From Sphaerisporangium fuscum (lineage in GTDB: Bacteria > Actinomycetota > Actinomycetes > Streptosporangiales > Streptosporangiaceae), in NCBI RefSeq assembly GCF_018531465.1, contig NZ_JAHDTF010000002.1, forward strand, positions 186,001 to 250,000: DNA of 64,000 bases, written 5' to 3'. Below the pieces are notes generated by a model. It did not search any database. It was not told the DNA's origin and worked only from the letters and a program-made list of their open reading frames with translations. Below are positions 39,183 through 47,606 of the stretch, piece after piece; the first letter of the stretch is position 1; each line of letters begins with the position of its first letter. The position numbers and the translations under genes were made by a program.

Positions 39183-39325
39183 CGGCTCGCTCCGCTCGCG
39201 GAGTTCAGGCGCCCCCGAGCCGGCGGCTTCCCTCGTCGCTCACAAGCGCTCGTTCCTCGCACTCGCTCCCTCCTCAGTCCAGCCACCGGCGCGCCCTCAC
39301 TGTGCTCATCGGCTCACTCCGCTCG
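39175..39325. repeat. Dispersed repeat copy C, flanked by 24-bp direct repeats
   Basis: A 24-bp sequence (GTGCTCATCGGCTC, then CTCCGCTCG) occurs at 39175-39198 and 39302-39325 with one mismatch. Between them lies a copy, in opposite orientation, of the 120-bp element also found at 52841-52960 and 55032-55152; the best-matching part is 39250-39297 (GCTCGTTCCTCGC, CCTCCTC, GCCACCG). The first direct repeat covers the tadA start and the second the cpaE stop, as if insertion or duplication had split an ancestral close gene junction. Confidence 0.6.
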
Positions 39326-40090
39326 GAGGTTCGCGGCGGGCTGCTGGGGCGTGCGGCCGGGGGCGACGCGTGCGGCGAGGCGGCCCGCGAGCTCACGCGC
39401 CGTGCGGATCAGCAGGGAACGGTCGAGGCGCCCGCCCCACTGCCCCCTGAGCAGCTCGGCGCCCTTGGGGTCGTGGGCGAGGCCCGCCACGAACGCGACG
39501 TCCTTGCTGGTCGCGGACACGATGCGGCGCACCTCGTCGATGGAGGAGCGGTACGACCGGGGGTCGGCGATGACCACGACGCCGACCGGGCCGCCCATCA
39601 GCGTGAGCCTCTCGCGGAGGTGGGCCACATGGTCGAGGTTCGGCCGGGTGAACAGCAGGGTGAGCTCGGCCTCGGCCAGCAGGTCGCCCATCTGCGGGTG
39701 GGTGCCGAGCCTGCCGCAGTCGGCCAGCACGTCGGCGCCGGGCAGCGCGGCGAAGGCCCGGCCGAGCGGCCCCCACAGCCACGTCAGCCCGGCGGCCTGC
39801 TCACCGTTGGTGAGACCGGTCAGCACGTCGAGGCCGCCGACCAGCTTCTGGGTGTGCTCGTAGACCTGGTCGGGACGCAGACCCCGGCGGGCCGTGGCGC
39901 CGAGGCTCAGCAGGCCCCGGCCGGGGTTGAGCACGCCGCCGTCCTGTCCGGGCAGCCGGTAGACCAGGTCGCCGCCCGAGGGGTCGCACTCGGCGAGGAG
40001 CACGGGACGCGGCCACACGGCGCCGAGCGCCGTGGCGGCGGTGGTGACCCCGGGCGCCCCCTTGTCGGCGGCCAGCGCGATGAGTGCCAC
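39314..40090 (-). CDS. CpaE/TadZ-like MinD-family protein with degenerate Walker A
   Basis: The 258-residue protein is a P-loop protein of the MinD/ParA type found in Tad clusters, where TadZ/CpaE places the pilus machinery. The start is a GTG nine bases after GGAG. The deviant Walker A reads DKGAPGVTTAA: the first signature Lys (K10) is kept, but the Lys of the normal GKT is Val. The switch regions are recognisable as ECDPSGGDL and ADCGRLGTH. It may bind nucleotide weakly or only serve as a scaffold. It lies between the CpaB-like gene and tadA. Confidence 0.85.
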   Translation of the reverse strand: MALIALAADKGAPGVTTAATALGAVWPRPVLLAECDPSGGDLVYRLPGQDGGVLNPGRGLLSLGATARRGLRPDQVYEHTQKLVGGLDVLTGLTNGEQAAGLTWLWGPLGRAFAALPGADVLADCGRLGTHPQMGDLLAEAELTLLFTRPNLDHVAHLRERLTLMGGPVGVVVIADPRSYRSSIDEVRRIVSATSKDVAFVAGLAHDPKGAELLRGQWGGRLDRSLLIRTARELAGRLAARVAPGRTPQQPAANLRAE

Positions 40091-40091
40091 G

Positions 40092-40802
40092 TCAGCCGGC
40101 TCCGGGGAGCTGACCCAGCGCGATCTCGCCGCTGGAGGCGTAGGTGGCGATCGTCGGGGAGACGGTGGCGTCGACGACGATCGAGACCTGGCCGCTGCCG
40201 CCGCCGTCGCCGTCGCCACCGCCGACGCTCTGCACGAGCGCGCTCGGGGCGAGCACCTTGCCCTCGGCCGAGGCGCCGTGGCCGCTGCCCGGGACGTAGA
40301 GCACCTGGACCTGGTCGCCCCGCTGCAGGCTCTGCGGCATCTGGCCGGGCTTGAGCGCGAGGCCGAGGACGACCTTGCCGGGGCGTAACTGCTCGCTGGC
40401 TCTGGAGACCATCTGCTCGGTGAGCAGGGTGCCGGGGAGCAGCGTCACCCGGGCGAAGGTGGCGGCGACCTCCTGGCGGTGGTTCCAGGAGACGTAGCCG
40501 ATGCCGGTGTCGGCGATCTGGACCTCTTCCATGGCCTCGGGCACGATCGGCTGGCCCGCTCCGATCTGCTGGGTGATCTGGATGGCCGACACGCGGTCAC
40601 CGCTGCGCATGACCAGCAGCGTCGTGGCGAGGGCCCCGCCGAGGACGAGGAGCAGGGCGAGGGCGGCCAGGGCCGGTTTGCGCTCGCGGGGCGGCACGGG
40701 GAGCTTGCGGGAGGCGGGCCCGGACAGCGCGCCCGGCGACCCCGGGCGCTCGGAGTTCACGGGCGCGCGGCTGTCGCGGTCGGGCTTCTCGCTGATCCTC
40801 AT
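40092..40802 (-). CDS. CpaB/RcpC-like SAF domain protein
   Basis: The 236-residue protein has a cytoplasmic basic N-terminus, one membrane helix (about residues 44-65) and an extracellular SAF domain (ITQQIGAGQPIVPEAMEEVQ, then RVTLLPGTLLTEQMV). A Gly/Asp-rich loop (GGGDGDGGGSG) precedes the C-terminal strand. SAF proteins of Tad systems are thought to contact peptidoglycan or pilus components. It is the first gene of the minus-strand Tad operon; its promoter should lie in the long intergenic region beyond 40802. Confidence 0.85.
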   Translation of the reverse strand: MRISEKPDRDSRAPVNSERPGSPGALSGPASRKLPVPPRERKPALAALALLLVLGGALATTLLVMRSGDRVSAIQITQQIGAGQPIVPEAMEEVQIADTGIGYVSWNHRQEVAATFARVTLLPGTLLTEQMVSRASEQLRPGKVVLGLALKPGQMPQSLQRGDQVQVLYVPGSGHGASAEGKVLAPSALVQSVGGGDGDGGGSGQVSIVVDATVSPTIATYASSGEIALGQLPGAG

Positions 40803-41018
40803 GGGTGGGGGCTCCCGGAATCAGGGACCGGGCCGACGCCCTCACCATGCGCTGAAATCGATCGGCGAGGACGCCGGTCGAGATGAACCGCATGACCACG
40901 GTGGGGGACGGCATGGTCACGGATATGTCGGACGGGGATCGTCTGGTTATGGTCGAAATTGCCACTGCGTGCAGCTTGCACCAAGCTCCGGGATGGAAAC
41001 GGGACCCATGCTCATCCA

Positions 41019-41147
41019 CTATGGATTAGCTGTCAATGGCAGCGTCAATAATGTCAGCGGACCCGTGACGTCGCTCGCAGTGATATTTCTGCTGATATCG
41101 CCCTTTGTATCGATCGTATCGTGAGTCACGATAACCACTGTCTTCAC
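41019..41147 (-). CDS. Possible small protein gene, 42 residues
   Basis: A GTG preceded by GGAGGG nine bases upstream opens a 42-codon frame (MKTVVIVTHDTIDTKGDISR, then an uncharged C-terminus ending LTANP). Base composition is far less GC-rich than nearby genes and codon use is correspondingly relaxed, which argues either for recent origin or for non-coding sequence. No signal peptide or known domain is recognised. The same frame is open farther upstream but without ribosome-site support. Confidence 0.35.
   Translation of the reverse strand: MKTVVIVTHDTIDTKGDISRNITASDVTGPLTLLTLPLTANP
41117..41133. promoter_or_regulatory. Near-perfect 17-bp palindrome
   Basis: TATCGTGA-G-TCACGATA has 8-bp perfect arms around one central base. 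It lies in the AT-richer intergenic stretch and inside the 5' part of the possible small gene. It may be an operator for an unknown dimeric regulator; no related copy was noticed elsewhere. Confidence 0.4.
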
Positions 41148-41314
41148 TGTTCGTTTCCCTCCGGACCGGCATCTTAACCGCATGGGCGGCCTTGCCGTTC
41201 CCCCGGGCACTCGCGGTAATGCGAAGCAGATCTCGGACAAACCGCGCCTGTCACCCGGGCATCGGCGACGCCGTACGCCCTGGAAGCACCCGTCGGCGGC
41301 GGGTGTGCACAGGT

Positions 41315-41440
41315 TTGTCCACAAGCGCAGCCGCCCACCATCACGCGACCTTGCCCGATTTGTCACCATAAGTGCGGTTTACGACCTAGTGATCACGCCT
41401 CGAACTCGCCGGTTATCCACAGGCGTAGAAGTTTTCCACA
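41315..41440 (+). other. Cluster of three DnaA-box-like sites
   Basis: Three nonamers of the DnaA-box type lie on the same strand: TTGTCCACA at 41315-41323, TTATCCACA at 41413-41421 and TTTTCCACA at 41432-41440. The second is the perfect R-box; the first matches the preferred high-GC actinobacterial box. The last two are 19 bp apart. No dnaA, dnaN, gyrase or other origin genes are present, so this is not the usual chromosomal origin; a DnaA-titrating or DnaA-regulated site is possible. Confidence 0.5.
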
Positions 41441-41635
41441 GGTCGCGCACAGAAGATCCGGCCCCGGACCGTACGCCCACACTCTTTCATTTCGGTCTTT
41501 TGACGCCAGACAGCACGAAACAAGCACGGATGTGCTGAAACCCGGATGCGCGGGAAGGATACCTACGTCCCCCCTCAACAGATGGATAGTCCCTGCTCGG
41601 CACGGGGGTGCGGAGCTCCTCAGAAGGAGGGGGTT

Positions 41636-42262
41636 ATGAAGAGAATCCTGGCGTCGGGCGTCGGGCTGACCACGACCGTCCTGCTGGTCGGCGCGTGCGG
41701 AGGGGCGCGCGAGCCGGCGCCCAATTACACCAGGGCCGCGGCGAACGTCACCACGACTCCGACGGGCATGGAGAGCCCCCCTTACCCCACCGGCACCCAG
41801 TCGCCCACGTCCACCGGCTCTCCCACCGGCTCTCCCACCGGCACCATGACCGGCACCGCCTCTCCCACGGGCACCGGGACCATGATGCCCGTCCCCGAGC
41901 ACGCCAAGGTCAAGGTCGCCCAGTCGAGCCAGTACGGCAAGATCTTGGTGGGCGAGAACGACCGCGCCCTGTACATGTTCGAGAAGGACAAGGACAACAC
42001 GTCCAATTGCTACGACAACTGCGCCGTCACCTGGCCGCCGCTGCTCACGCGCGGCAAGCCCGAGGCGGGCACAGGGGTCAAACAGGATCTCCTGGGCACG
42101 GCCACGCGACGTAACGGTGACAAGCAGGTGACCTACAACAAGATGCCGTTGTACTACTACACCGGCGACAGGAACGCGGGCGAGTACACCGGACAGGGCA
42201 AGAACGAGTTCGGCGGCAAGTGGTACCTCGTCAGCCCTGACGGCAAGAAAGTGGAGAAGTAG
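41636..42262 (+). CDS. Lipoprotein with COG4315-type repeats
   Basis: The 208-residue protein starts at an ATG behind AAGGAGGGGG. It has a lipobox LLVGAC, then a Thr/Pro/Ser/Gly-rich stalk with repeated PTGS and PTGT units (residues about 45-85). The folded part carries two copies of the COG4315 secreted repeat, recognisable by GENDRALYMFEKD, CYDNCAVTWPPLL and PLYYYTGDRNAGEYTGQG. Proteins of this type are surface lipoproteins of unknown role, sometimes redox-associated. The nearly identical CTCCCACCGG-type DNA repeats in the stalk make slippage likely. Confidence 0.9.
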   Translation: MKRILASGVGLTTTVLLVGACGGAREPAPNYTRAAANVTTTPTGMESPPYPTGTQSPTSTGSPTGSPTGTMTGTASPTGTGTMMPVPEHAKVKVAQSSQYGKILVGENDRALYMFEKDKDNTSNCYDNCAVTWPPLLTRGKPEAGTGVKQDLLGTATRRNGDKQVTYNKMPLYYYTGDRNAGEYTGQGKNEFGGKWYLVSPDGKKVEK

Positions 42263-42367
42263 GGGGACGGGCACCCGTAGGTCTGGTTGGCGTAAACCTC
42301 CGGACCGGACGAACTCCCGTCGCTACGTTGAAGCGCGGGAGCCAGCCGGACCCGGAGGAGACGCCGC

Positions 42368-45300
42368 ATGCGGATCATGCTTACCGTGGTCTCAGAGCAC
42401 GGTCGTCGTGACGTCGTCGTCGACGGCGGCGAAGAGACCACGGTCGCGGCCCTCGCCGCCGCCCTGAAGGGCGCGCCCGAGGAGCACCGCGGCAACGTCG
42501 TACGGCTGTCGCGGGCCCGCGCGCCGTACGGCCTGGGCGGCAGGCCGCGCCCGCCGGCGCGCGAGATGCCGTCGTTGTGGGTGGACGGCCGGCGGCTCGA
42601 CCCGGACGCCCCGATCGTGGCGGCGCTGCGCGACGGCGACCTGGTGACGCTCGACCAGAGGGCCGCGGGCTCCACCGTGCTCACCGAGCCCGGCGGTGTG
42701 GTGGAGATCAGGGTGGCCGGTGGCCCCGGGGCGGGCTCGGTGCACCGGCTGGGGTTCGGCGTGCACGTCATCGGGTCCGATCCCTCCTGCTCGGTGCCGG
42801 TCGACGACCCCCTTCTGCCCGCCGAGGCCGCCGAGATCCGGATCACGCCCGACGAGGTGCTGGTCCGGTCGGTCTTATCGACCGCCGGGGCACCGGCGAA
42901 GCCCACCCGGCGGGCGCGGGGCAAGGCCCGGCGCCGGGCGCACGGCAGGTCGCGGGGCGTCTCCGAGAGCGTCGCGGCCAGGGCCGAGGTCATCGGCGCG
43001 CTGACGCGCGGAGCCGCGCACACCGTGCCGCGACTCGACGGCGACCCGGTCGGCGCGCCCCGCCCATGGCCCGAGGGCACCCCGCTGACCTGCGGCACCA
43101 CCGTCCTGGTGCTGTGGGGGACCGAGCCGCCGGACGCCCACCTCGACGCCCTGCCCGAAGGCGGCCTCGCCTACAACCGGCCGCCCCGGCTGCGTCCCGC
43201 CGAGCGCCTCAGGCGGTTCGAGGTGCCCGCCGAGCCGAGCCGCGGGGAGGGCGCCCGCCTGCAACTGCTCGCCGCCTTCCTTCCCGCCGTCCTCGGCGTG
43301 GCGATGGCCGCGGTGTTCCAGATCTGGTACTACCTGCTCATCGCGCTGATGACGCCCATGATCATGATCGGGCAGTGGATCAGCGACCGCCGGCACGGCC
43401 GCAAGAAGTACCGCCAGGCGGTGAAGACGTACCGCGAACGGATCGCCGCCTTCGAGACCGCGGTCGACAAGGCCAGAGCCGTCAACGAGGTGGAGCGCCG
43501 CGCCGCCTCCCCCGACCCGGCCGAGCTGCTGCTGACCGCCACCGGGCCGAGGCGGCGGCTGTGGGAGCGCAGGAGCCACGACCCGGACGCGCTGCGCCTG
43601 CGCATCGGCCTGGCCGACCTGCCCGCCGAGATGGAGTTCGTGCCCGAGCGCGGCGCCCCGACCGATATGCCGATGCCCGAGCCGCCGACCGCCGGGGCCG
43701 TGCCCGTCTCCCTGGCGATGCGGCGGCTCGGCGTGGCCGGCATGACGGGGCCGCGGGAGGTCGCGCTGGGGCTCGCCCGCTCGCTCGTCGGCGCCGCCGT
43801 CACCCTGCACAGCCCCCGCGACCTCGCCGTGGTCGTCCTGTCCGCCAACGCCGACGGCGCGGCGCAGTGGAACTGGGTGCGCTGGCTGCCGCACGCGGCG
43901 CCCAGGGACGCCGACTGCGTGGCGATGGTCGGCGCCGACCCCGAGGCGGCGGCCCAGCGGGTGTCGGAGCTGGCCGCGCTGATCGCCGAGCGCCTGGGCG
44001 ACGACGAGGCCCACGGCCTCGGCTCGCTCGCCCCCGCCAAGGCGTGGGGGCGCGGGTTCCTGCCCGACGAGGAGCCCCTGTTCGCCGCCTACGACGACCG
44101 CCCCTACGACGTGCTGGTCATCCTGGACGGCGCCCAGGTGCTGCGCGGTCTGCCCGGCATGCCCCAGGTGCTCCGGCAGGGGCCGCGCGCCGGCGTCTAC
44201 ACCATCGCGATCGACGAGGACCAGCGGCTGCTCCCGGAGGAGTGCGCCACGGTCGTCGACTGCTCCGCCGAGGGGTTCGTACGGCTGCGCGGCGGCGGCC
44301 TGGACGTCCTCGGCGAGATCCTCGCCGACCGGGTCTCCCCGGCCTGGTGCGACCGCCTGGCCCGGGCGCTGGCGCCGCTGCGCGACGTGAGCAGGGACGA
44401 CGCGGCGGCCGTCCTCCCCGGCGCGGTGCGCCTGCTCGACCTGCTCGAGCTCTCCCCCACCGGCCGTACGATCGCGGCGCGCTGGCGGGCCGGAGGGCGG
44501 ACGACCACGGTGCCGATCGGCGTGGGGGCCGAGGGGCCGTTCACCGTGGACCTGCGCACCGACGGCCCGCACGCCCTCGTGGCGGGCACCACCGGAGCGG
44601 GCAAGTCCGAGCTGCTCCAGACCCTGATCGCCTCGCTCGCCGTGGCCAACCGGCCCGACGAGATGACGTTCGTACTGATCGATTACAAGGGCGGCGCCGC
44701 GTTCAAGGAGTGCGTGCGGCTGCCGCACACCGTGGGCATGGTCAGCGACCTCGACGAGCACCTTACGCAGCGGGCGCTGGCGTCCCTGGCCGCCGAGATC
44801 CGCCGCAGGGAACGGCTGCTGCTCGCGGCGGGCGCCAAGGACATCGACGACTACCACGAGCTGCGCGACCGGCAGAACGGCGGCGCCGCGCTGCCGCTGA
44901 TCCCCAGGCCCCGGGGCACGTCGGTGGGAGCGCCGGCGCCGGGCGGACCGGGGGCGATGTCCGCCTCCCCCAGCGGGTCCGTATCGGGCTCGGCGCCGCT
45001 CGCGCCCCTCCCCCGCCTGGTGCTGATCATCGACGAGTTCGCCGCCATGGTGTCCGAACTGCCCGACTTCGTGGACGGGCTCGTCGACATCGCGCGGCGC
45101 GGCCGTTCCCTCGGCATCCACCTGGTCCTCGCCACCCAGCGGCCGGCCGGCGTGGTGACCGCCGACATCCAGGCCAACACCTCGCTGCGGATCGCGCTGC
45201 GGGTCACCGACACCACCGAGTCGGCCGACGTCATCGGAGGGCCGGAGGCCGCGCACATCTCCAAGTCGACCCCCGGCCGCTGCTACGTGCGCTCCGGATC

Positions 45301-47125
45301 GGGCCCGGCGCAGGCCGTGCAGACGGCGCGGGTCGGCGGGAGGGTGCCGCAGGCGGGACGGCGCGCCTCCGGCCCGAAGATCGTCGAGGTCGGGTGGCGG
45401 GACCTCGGGCATCCGCTCCGCGGCGCGCTCACCGAGGCCGGCGAGCCCACCGGCGGGGACACCAGCGACCTGGCCGTCCTGGCCGACGCGCTGGTGGAGG
45501 CCGCGCGGCTGGCCGGGGTGAGGGAGCAGCCGAGCCCGTGGCTGCCGCCGCTGGACGAGCGGGTCCTGCTGGACGGCCTCGCCCCGGCGCCTCAGCCGGG
45601 CGAGGAGGTGCCGCCGCTGCCGTTCGGGGTCACCGACCTGCCGTGGGCCCAGGACCGCCGTCCGCTCGTCCTGGATCCCGCCCACGGCGGCCACCTGCTG
45701 ATCGCGGGCACCGCCCGGTCCGGGCGGTCCACGGCACTGCGCACGCTGGCGGGCTCGATCGCCCTGCACGCCTCCGCCGAGGACGTCCACCTGCACGCGA
45801 TCGACTGCGGCTCCGGCGCGCTGCTGCCGCTGGTCGCCCTGCCGCACTGTGGCGCGGTGGTGACCCGCGACCAGCTCGACCGCGTCGAGCGTCTGCTCAC
45901 CCGGCTCCGCGACGAGGTGGGTCGCAGGCAGCAGGTCCTCGCCGAGGCCGGGTACGCCTCGCTGGCGGAGGCACGGCAGGCCGACCGGCGCGGGACGGGG
46001 GACCCGGCCCTGCGGATGCCGTGGCTGGTGCTGCTGGTGGACCGCTGGGAGGGCTTCACCGCCGCCTTCGAGGGTTACGACTACGGCAGGCTGCTCGACG
46101 CGCTGATGCAGTTGCTGCGGGAGGGCCCGGCGGTCGGCCTGCGCGCGGTGGTGACCTCCGACCGGTCGGGGCTGCTCGGGCAGATCTCCACACTGTTCGA
46201 GGACCGGCTGGTCATGCGCCTGGCCGACCCCGCCGACTACGGGCTCGCCGGCCTGCCGATGCGGGGCCTGCCCGCCTCCATGCCGCCCGGGCGTGCGGTG
46301 ACGGTCGGCGAGCAGGGCGTCGTGGAGAGCCAGGTCGCGCTGCTGTGCGATGATCCGTCCACTCCCGCACAGGTGGCGGCCCTGCAGGCGCTCGCCCGCA
46401 CGTCCGCCGCACGGCATCCCGTGCCCGCATCGCTGCTGCGGGTGGACGCCCTGCCGATGCGGATCACGGCCGCCCAGGCCCTGGAGCTCGTGCCGGGCTT
46501 CAAACCGCCCTCCCCGCTGTGGGCGCTCCTCGGCGCGGGCGGCGACTCCCTCGCGCCCCTCGGGGTCGACCTGCTGGCACAGGGGCCGGCGGCGGTGGTC
46601 GCCGGGCCGGCGAGGTCCGGCAGGTCGTCCGCGCTGGTCACGGCCACCCGCCGGCTGCTCGCCCAGGGCACCCCGGTCGTCGTGGTCGCCCCGCGCCGCA
46701 GCCCGCTGCGGGAGCTGTCCGGGGAGCCGGGCGTCCTGGCGGTGATCACCTCCGACGCCGAGGACCTCGCGGCGGCCGTCGCCGGCCACGAACGGTACGT
46801 GGTCGCCGTGGACGACGCCGAGCTGATCTCGCCCGACTCGCCGCTCGGCATGGCCCTGGAGGGCACGCTGCGCAGCGGGCGGGACGGCGAGCACGGGCTG
46901 CTGGTCGCGGGCACCACCGGCGACCTGGCCACGGCCTACCGGGGGTTCGTCGCCGAGGCGCGCAAGTCGCGTACCGGGCTCCTGCTCGCGGTGCAGAGCC
47001 CGGCCGACGGGGACCTGCTCAACGTACGGCTGCCGCGCGGCGCCGTCGGCGGCCCGCCCGGCCGCGGCCTGCTGGTCGTCTCGGGAACCGCCACACCGGT
47101 CCAGACGGCGCTGACGGACAGATGA
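42368..47125 (+). CDS. eccC-like: Type VII secretion EccC/EssC-type FtsK-SpoIIIE ATPase with FHA domain
   Basis: The 1585-residue protein has an N-terminal ubiquitin-like/FHA region (residues 1-180; VHVIGSDPSCSVPVDD), two membrane helices at about 299-340, and three FtsK/SpoIIIE domains. Only the first has a canonical Walker A (GTTGAGKS, 740-747) with Walker B LVLIIDEFAAM; the second and third carry GTARSGRS (1114-1121) and GPARSGRS (1413-1420), with Arg replacing the Lys. This is the EccC/EssC motor that exports WXG100 proteins. The ATG has GGAGGAG upstream. A WXG100 gene is at 47.6-47.9 kb on the other strand, but no EccB, EccD, EccE or mycosin gene is in view. Confidence 0.93.
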   Translation: MRIMLTVVSEHGRRDVVVDGGEETTVAALAAALKGAPEEHRGNVVRLSRARAPYGLGGRPRPPAREMPSLWVDGRRLDPDAPIVAALRDGDLVTLDQRAAGSTVLTEPGGVVEIRVAGGPGAGSVHRLGFGVHVIGSDPSCSVPVDDPLLPAEAAEIRITPDEVLVRSVLSTAGAPAKPTRRARGKARRRAHGRSRGVSESVAARAEVIGALTRGAAHTVPRLDGDPVGAPRPWPEGTPLTCGTTVLVLWGTEPPDAHLDALPEGGLAYNRPPRLRPAERLRRFEVPAEPSRGEGARLQLLAAFLPAVLGVAMAAVFQIWYYLLIALMTPMIMIGQWISDRRHGRKKYRQAVKTYRERIAAFETAVDKARAVNEVERRAASPDPAELLLTATGPRRRLWERRSHDPDALRLRIGLADLPAEMEFVPERGAPTDMPMPEPPTAGAVPVSLAMRRLGVAGMTGPREVALGLARSLVGAAVTLHSPRDLAVVVLSANADGAAQWNWVRWLPHAAPRDADCVAMVGADPEAAAQRVSELAALIAERLGDDEAHGLGSLAPAKAWGRGFLPDEEPLFAAYDDRPYDVLVILDGAQVLRGLPGMPQVLRQGPRAGVYTIAIDEDQRLLPEECATVVDCSAEGFVRLRGGGLDVLGEILADRVSPAWCDRLARALAPLRDVSRDDAAAVLPGAVRLLDLLELSPTGRTIAARWRAGGRTTTVPIGVGAEGPFTVDLRTDGPHALVAGTTGAGKSELLQTLIASLAVANRPDEMTFVLIDYKGGAAFKECVRLPHTVGMVSDLDEHLTQRALASLAAEIRRRERLLLAAGAKDIDDYHELRDRQNGGAALPLIPRPRGTSVGAPAPGGPGAMSASPSGSVSGSAPLAPLPRLVLIIDEFAAMVSELPDFVDGLVDIARRGRSLGIHLVLATQRPAGVVTADIQANTSLRIALRVTDTTESADVIGGPEAAHISKSTPGRCYVRSGSGPAQAVQTARVGGRVPQAGRRASGPKIVEVGWRDLGHPLRGALTEAGEPTGGDTSDLAVLADALVEAARLAGVREQPSPWLPPLDERVLLDGLAPAPQPGEEVPPLPFGVTDLPWAQDRRPLVLDPAHGGHLLIAGTARSGRSTALRTLAGSIALHASAEDVHLHAIDCGSGALLPLVALPHCGAVVTRDQLDRVERLLTRLRDEVGRRQQVLAEAGYASLAEARQADRRGTGDPALRMPWLVLLVDRWEGFTAAFEGYDYGRLLDALMQLLREGPAVGLRAVVTSDRSGLLGQISTLFEDRLVMRLADPADYGLAGLPMRGLPASMPPGRAVTVGEQGVVESQVALLCDDPSTPAQVAALQALARTSAARHPVPASLLRVDALPMRITAAQALELVPGFKPPSPLWALLGAGGDSLAPLGVDLLAQGPAAVVAGPARSGRSSALVTATRRLLAQGTPVVVVAPRRSPLRELSGEPGVLAVITSDAEDLAAAVAGHERYVVAVDDAELISPDSPLGMALEGTLRSGRDGEHGLLVAGTTGDLATAYRGFVAEARKSRTGLLLAVQSPADGDLLNVRLPRGAVGGPPGRGLLVVSGTATPVQTALTDR

Positions 47126-47153
47126 TCAGAAAAGGGGCGGCGGGAGCCGGAGA

Positions 47154-47603
47154 TCACTGGCAGCCGGTGCCGCCGGTGTCCGGGCGGAAGCACTCGATGG
47201 GCCCGCCGAAGGTGGAGGTCACGCGGAATCTCATGCCGGGGAGCAGGGGGACCACGGCGACGGCGTCGCCCTCCACGGTCACGCCGCGCTGGTCGCCCCG
47301 CTGCCAGGCGCGCACGGCGACCGCCTGGAGCATCTTGGGCCCGACGGCGCGCACGATGCCGCGTGCCTTGGCCTCGGCAGCGCCCTGCCAGCCGCCGTCG
47401 CCCGTGCCGGCGGAGCGTGCGACGCGCGCCCCCTCGCGCGCCGCCGCGTCGGCCACCTGCCTGCCGTGGAAGACCATGGTGAACTGGACGACGAGCAGGA
47501 CGACCACGAGCACGACCGGCATGATGAGCGCCAGTTCGATCACAGAGGCTCCACGATCGCGCCGGGCGGAGAGGGAGGACAGGCCGCGAAGGTGGGCAGG
47601 CAC
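47154..47603 (-). CDS. TadE-like single-span membrane protein
   Basis: The 149-residue protein carries the TadE motif RDRGASVIELALIMPVVLVV with one membrane helix, followed by MVFHGRQVADAAAREGARVA, the usual TadE continuation. The C-terminal outer domain has two Cys. The GTG start lies 3 bp after the stop of the WXG100 gene, so the two are co-transcribed. A third TadE-type protein, about 12 kb from the Tad operon and coupled to a type VII substrate gene, is unexpected. Confidence 0.82.
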   Translation of the reverse strand: MPAHLRGLSSLSARRDRGASVIELALIMPVVLVVVLLVVQFTMVFHGRQVADAAAREGARVARSAGTGDGGWQGAAEAKARGIVRAVGPKMLQAVAVRAWQRGDQRGVTVEGDAVAVVPLLPGMRFRVTSTFGGPIECFRPDTGGTGCQ

Positions 47604-47606
47604 CCG

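Larger units (their letters stand above)
40803..41635. other. Long gene-poor region between Tad operon and lipoprotein/EccC unit
   Basis: This 833-bp stretch is lower in GC than its neighbours, especially 40990-41150 and 41340-41470. It should hold the divergent promoters of the Tad operon and the lipoprotein gene. Inside it I see one possible small gene on the minus strand (41019-41147), a 17-bp palindrome (41117-41133), and three same-strand DnaA-box-like nonamers (41315, 41413, 41432). No tRNA or long coding frame with homology was recognised. Confidence 0.7.

Noticed and set aside
41315..41440. Chromosomal replication origin
   Set aside because: Only three DnaA-type boxes are present and no dnaA, dnaN, recF, gyrB or rpmH gene flanks the site; origins in this group have many boxes.
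41755..41890. Minisatellite or CRISPR-like array in the lipoprotein gene
   Set aside because: The repeated CTCCCACCGG-type units encode a Ser/Pro/Thr/Gly stalk in frame within a lipoprotein and are explained by protein structure.
42875..46894. A 1339-codon minus-strand frame opposite the EccC-type gene
   Set aside because: Same cause: high-GC antisense frame without recognisable motifs, while the plus strand carries three clear FtsK domains.
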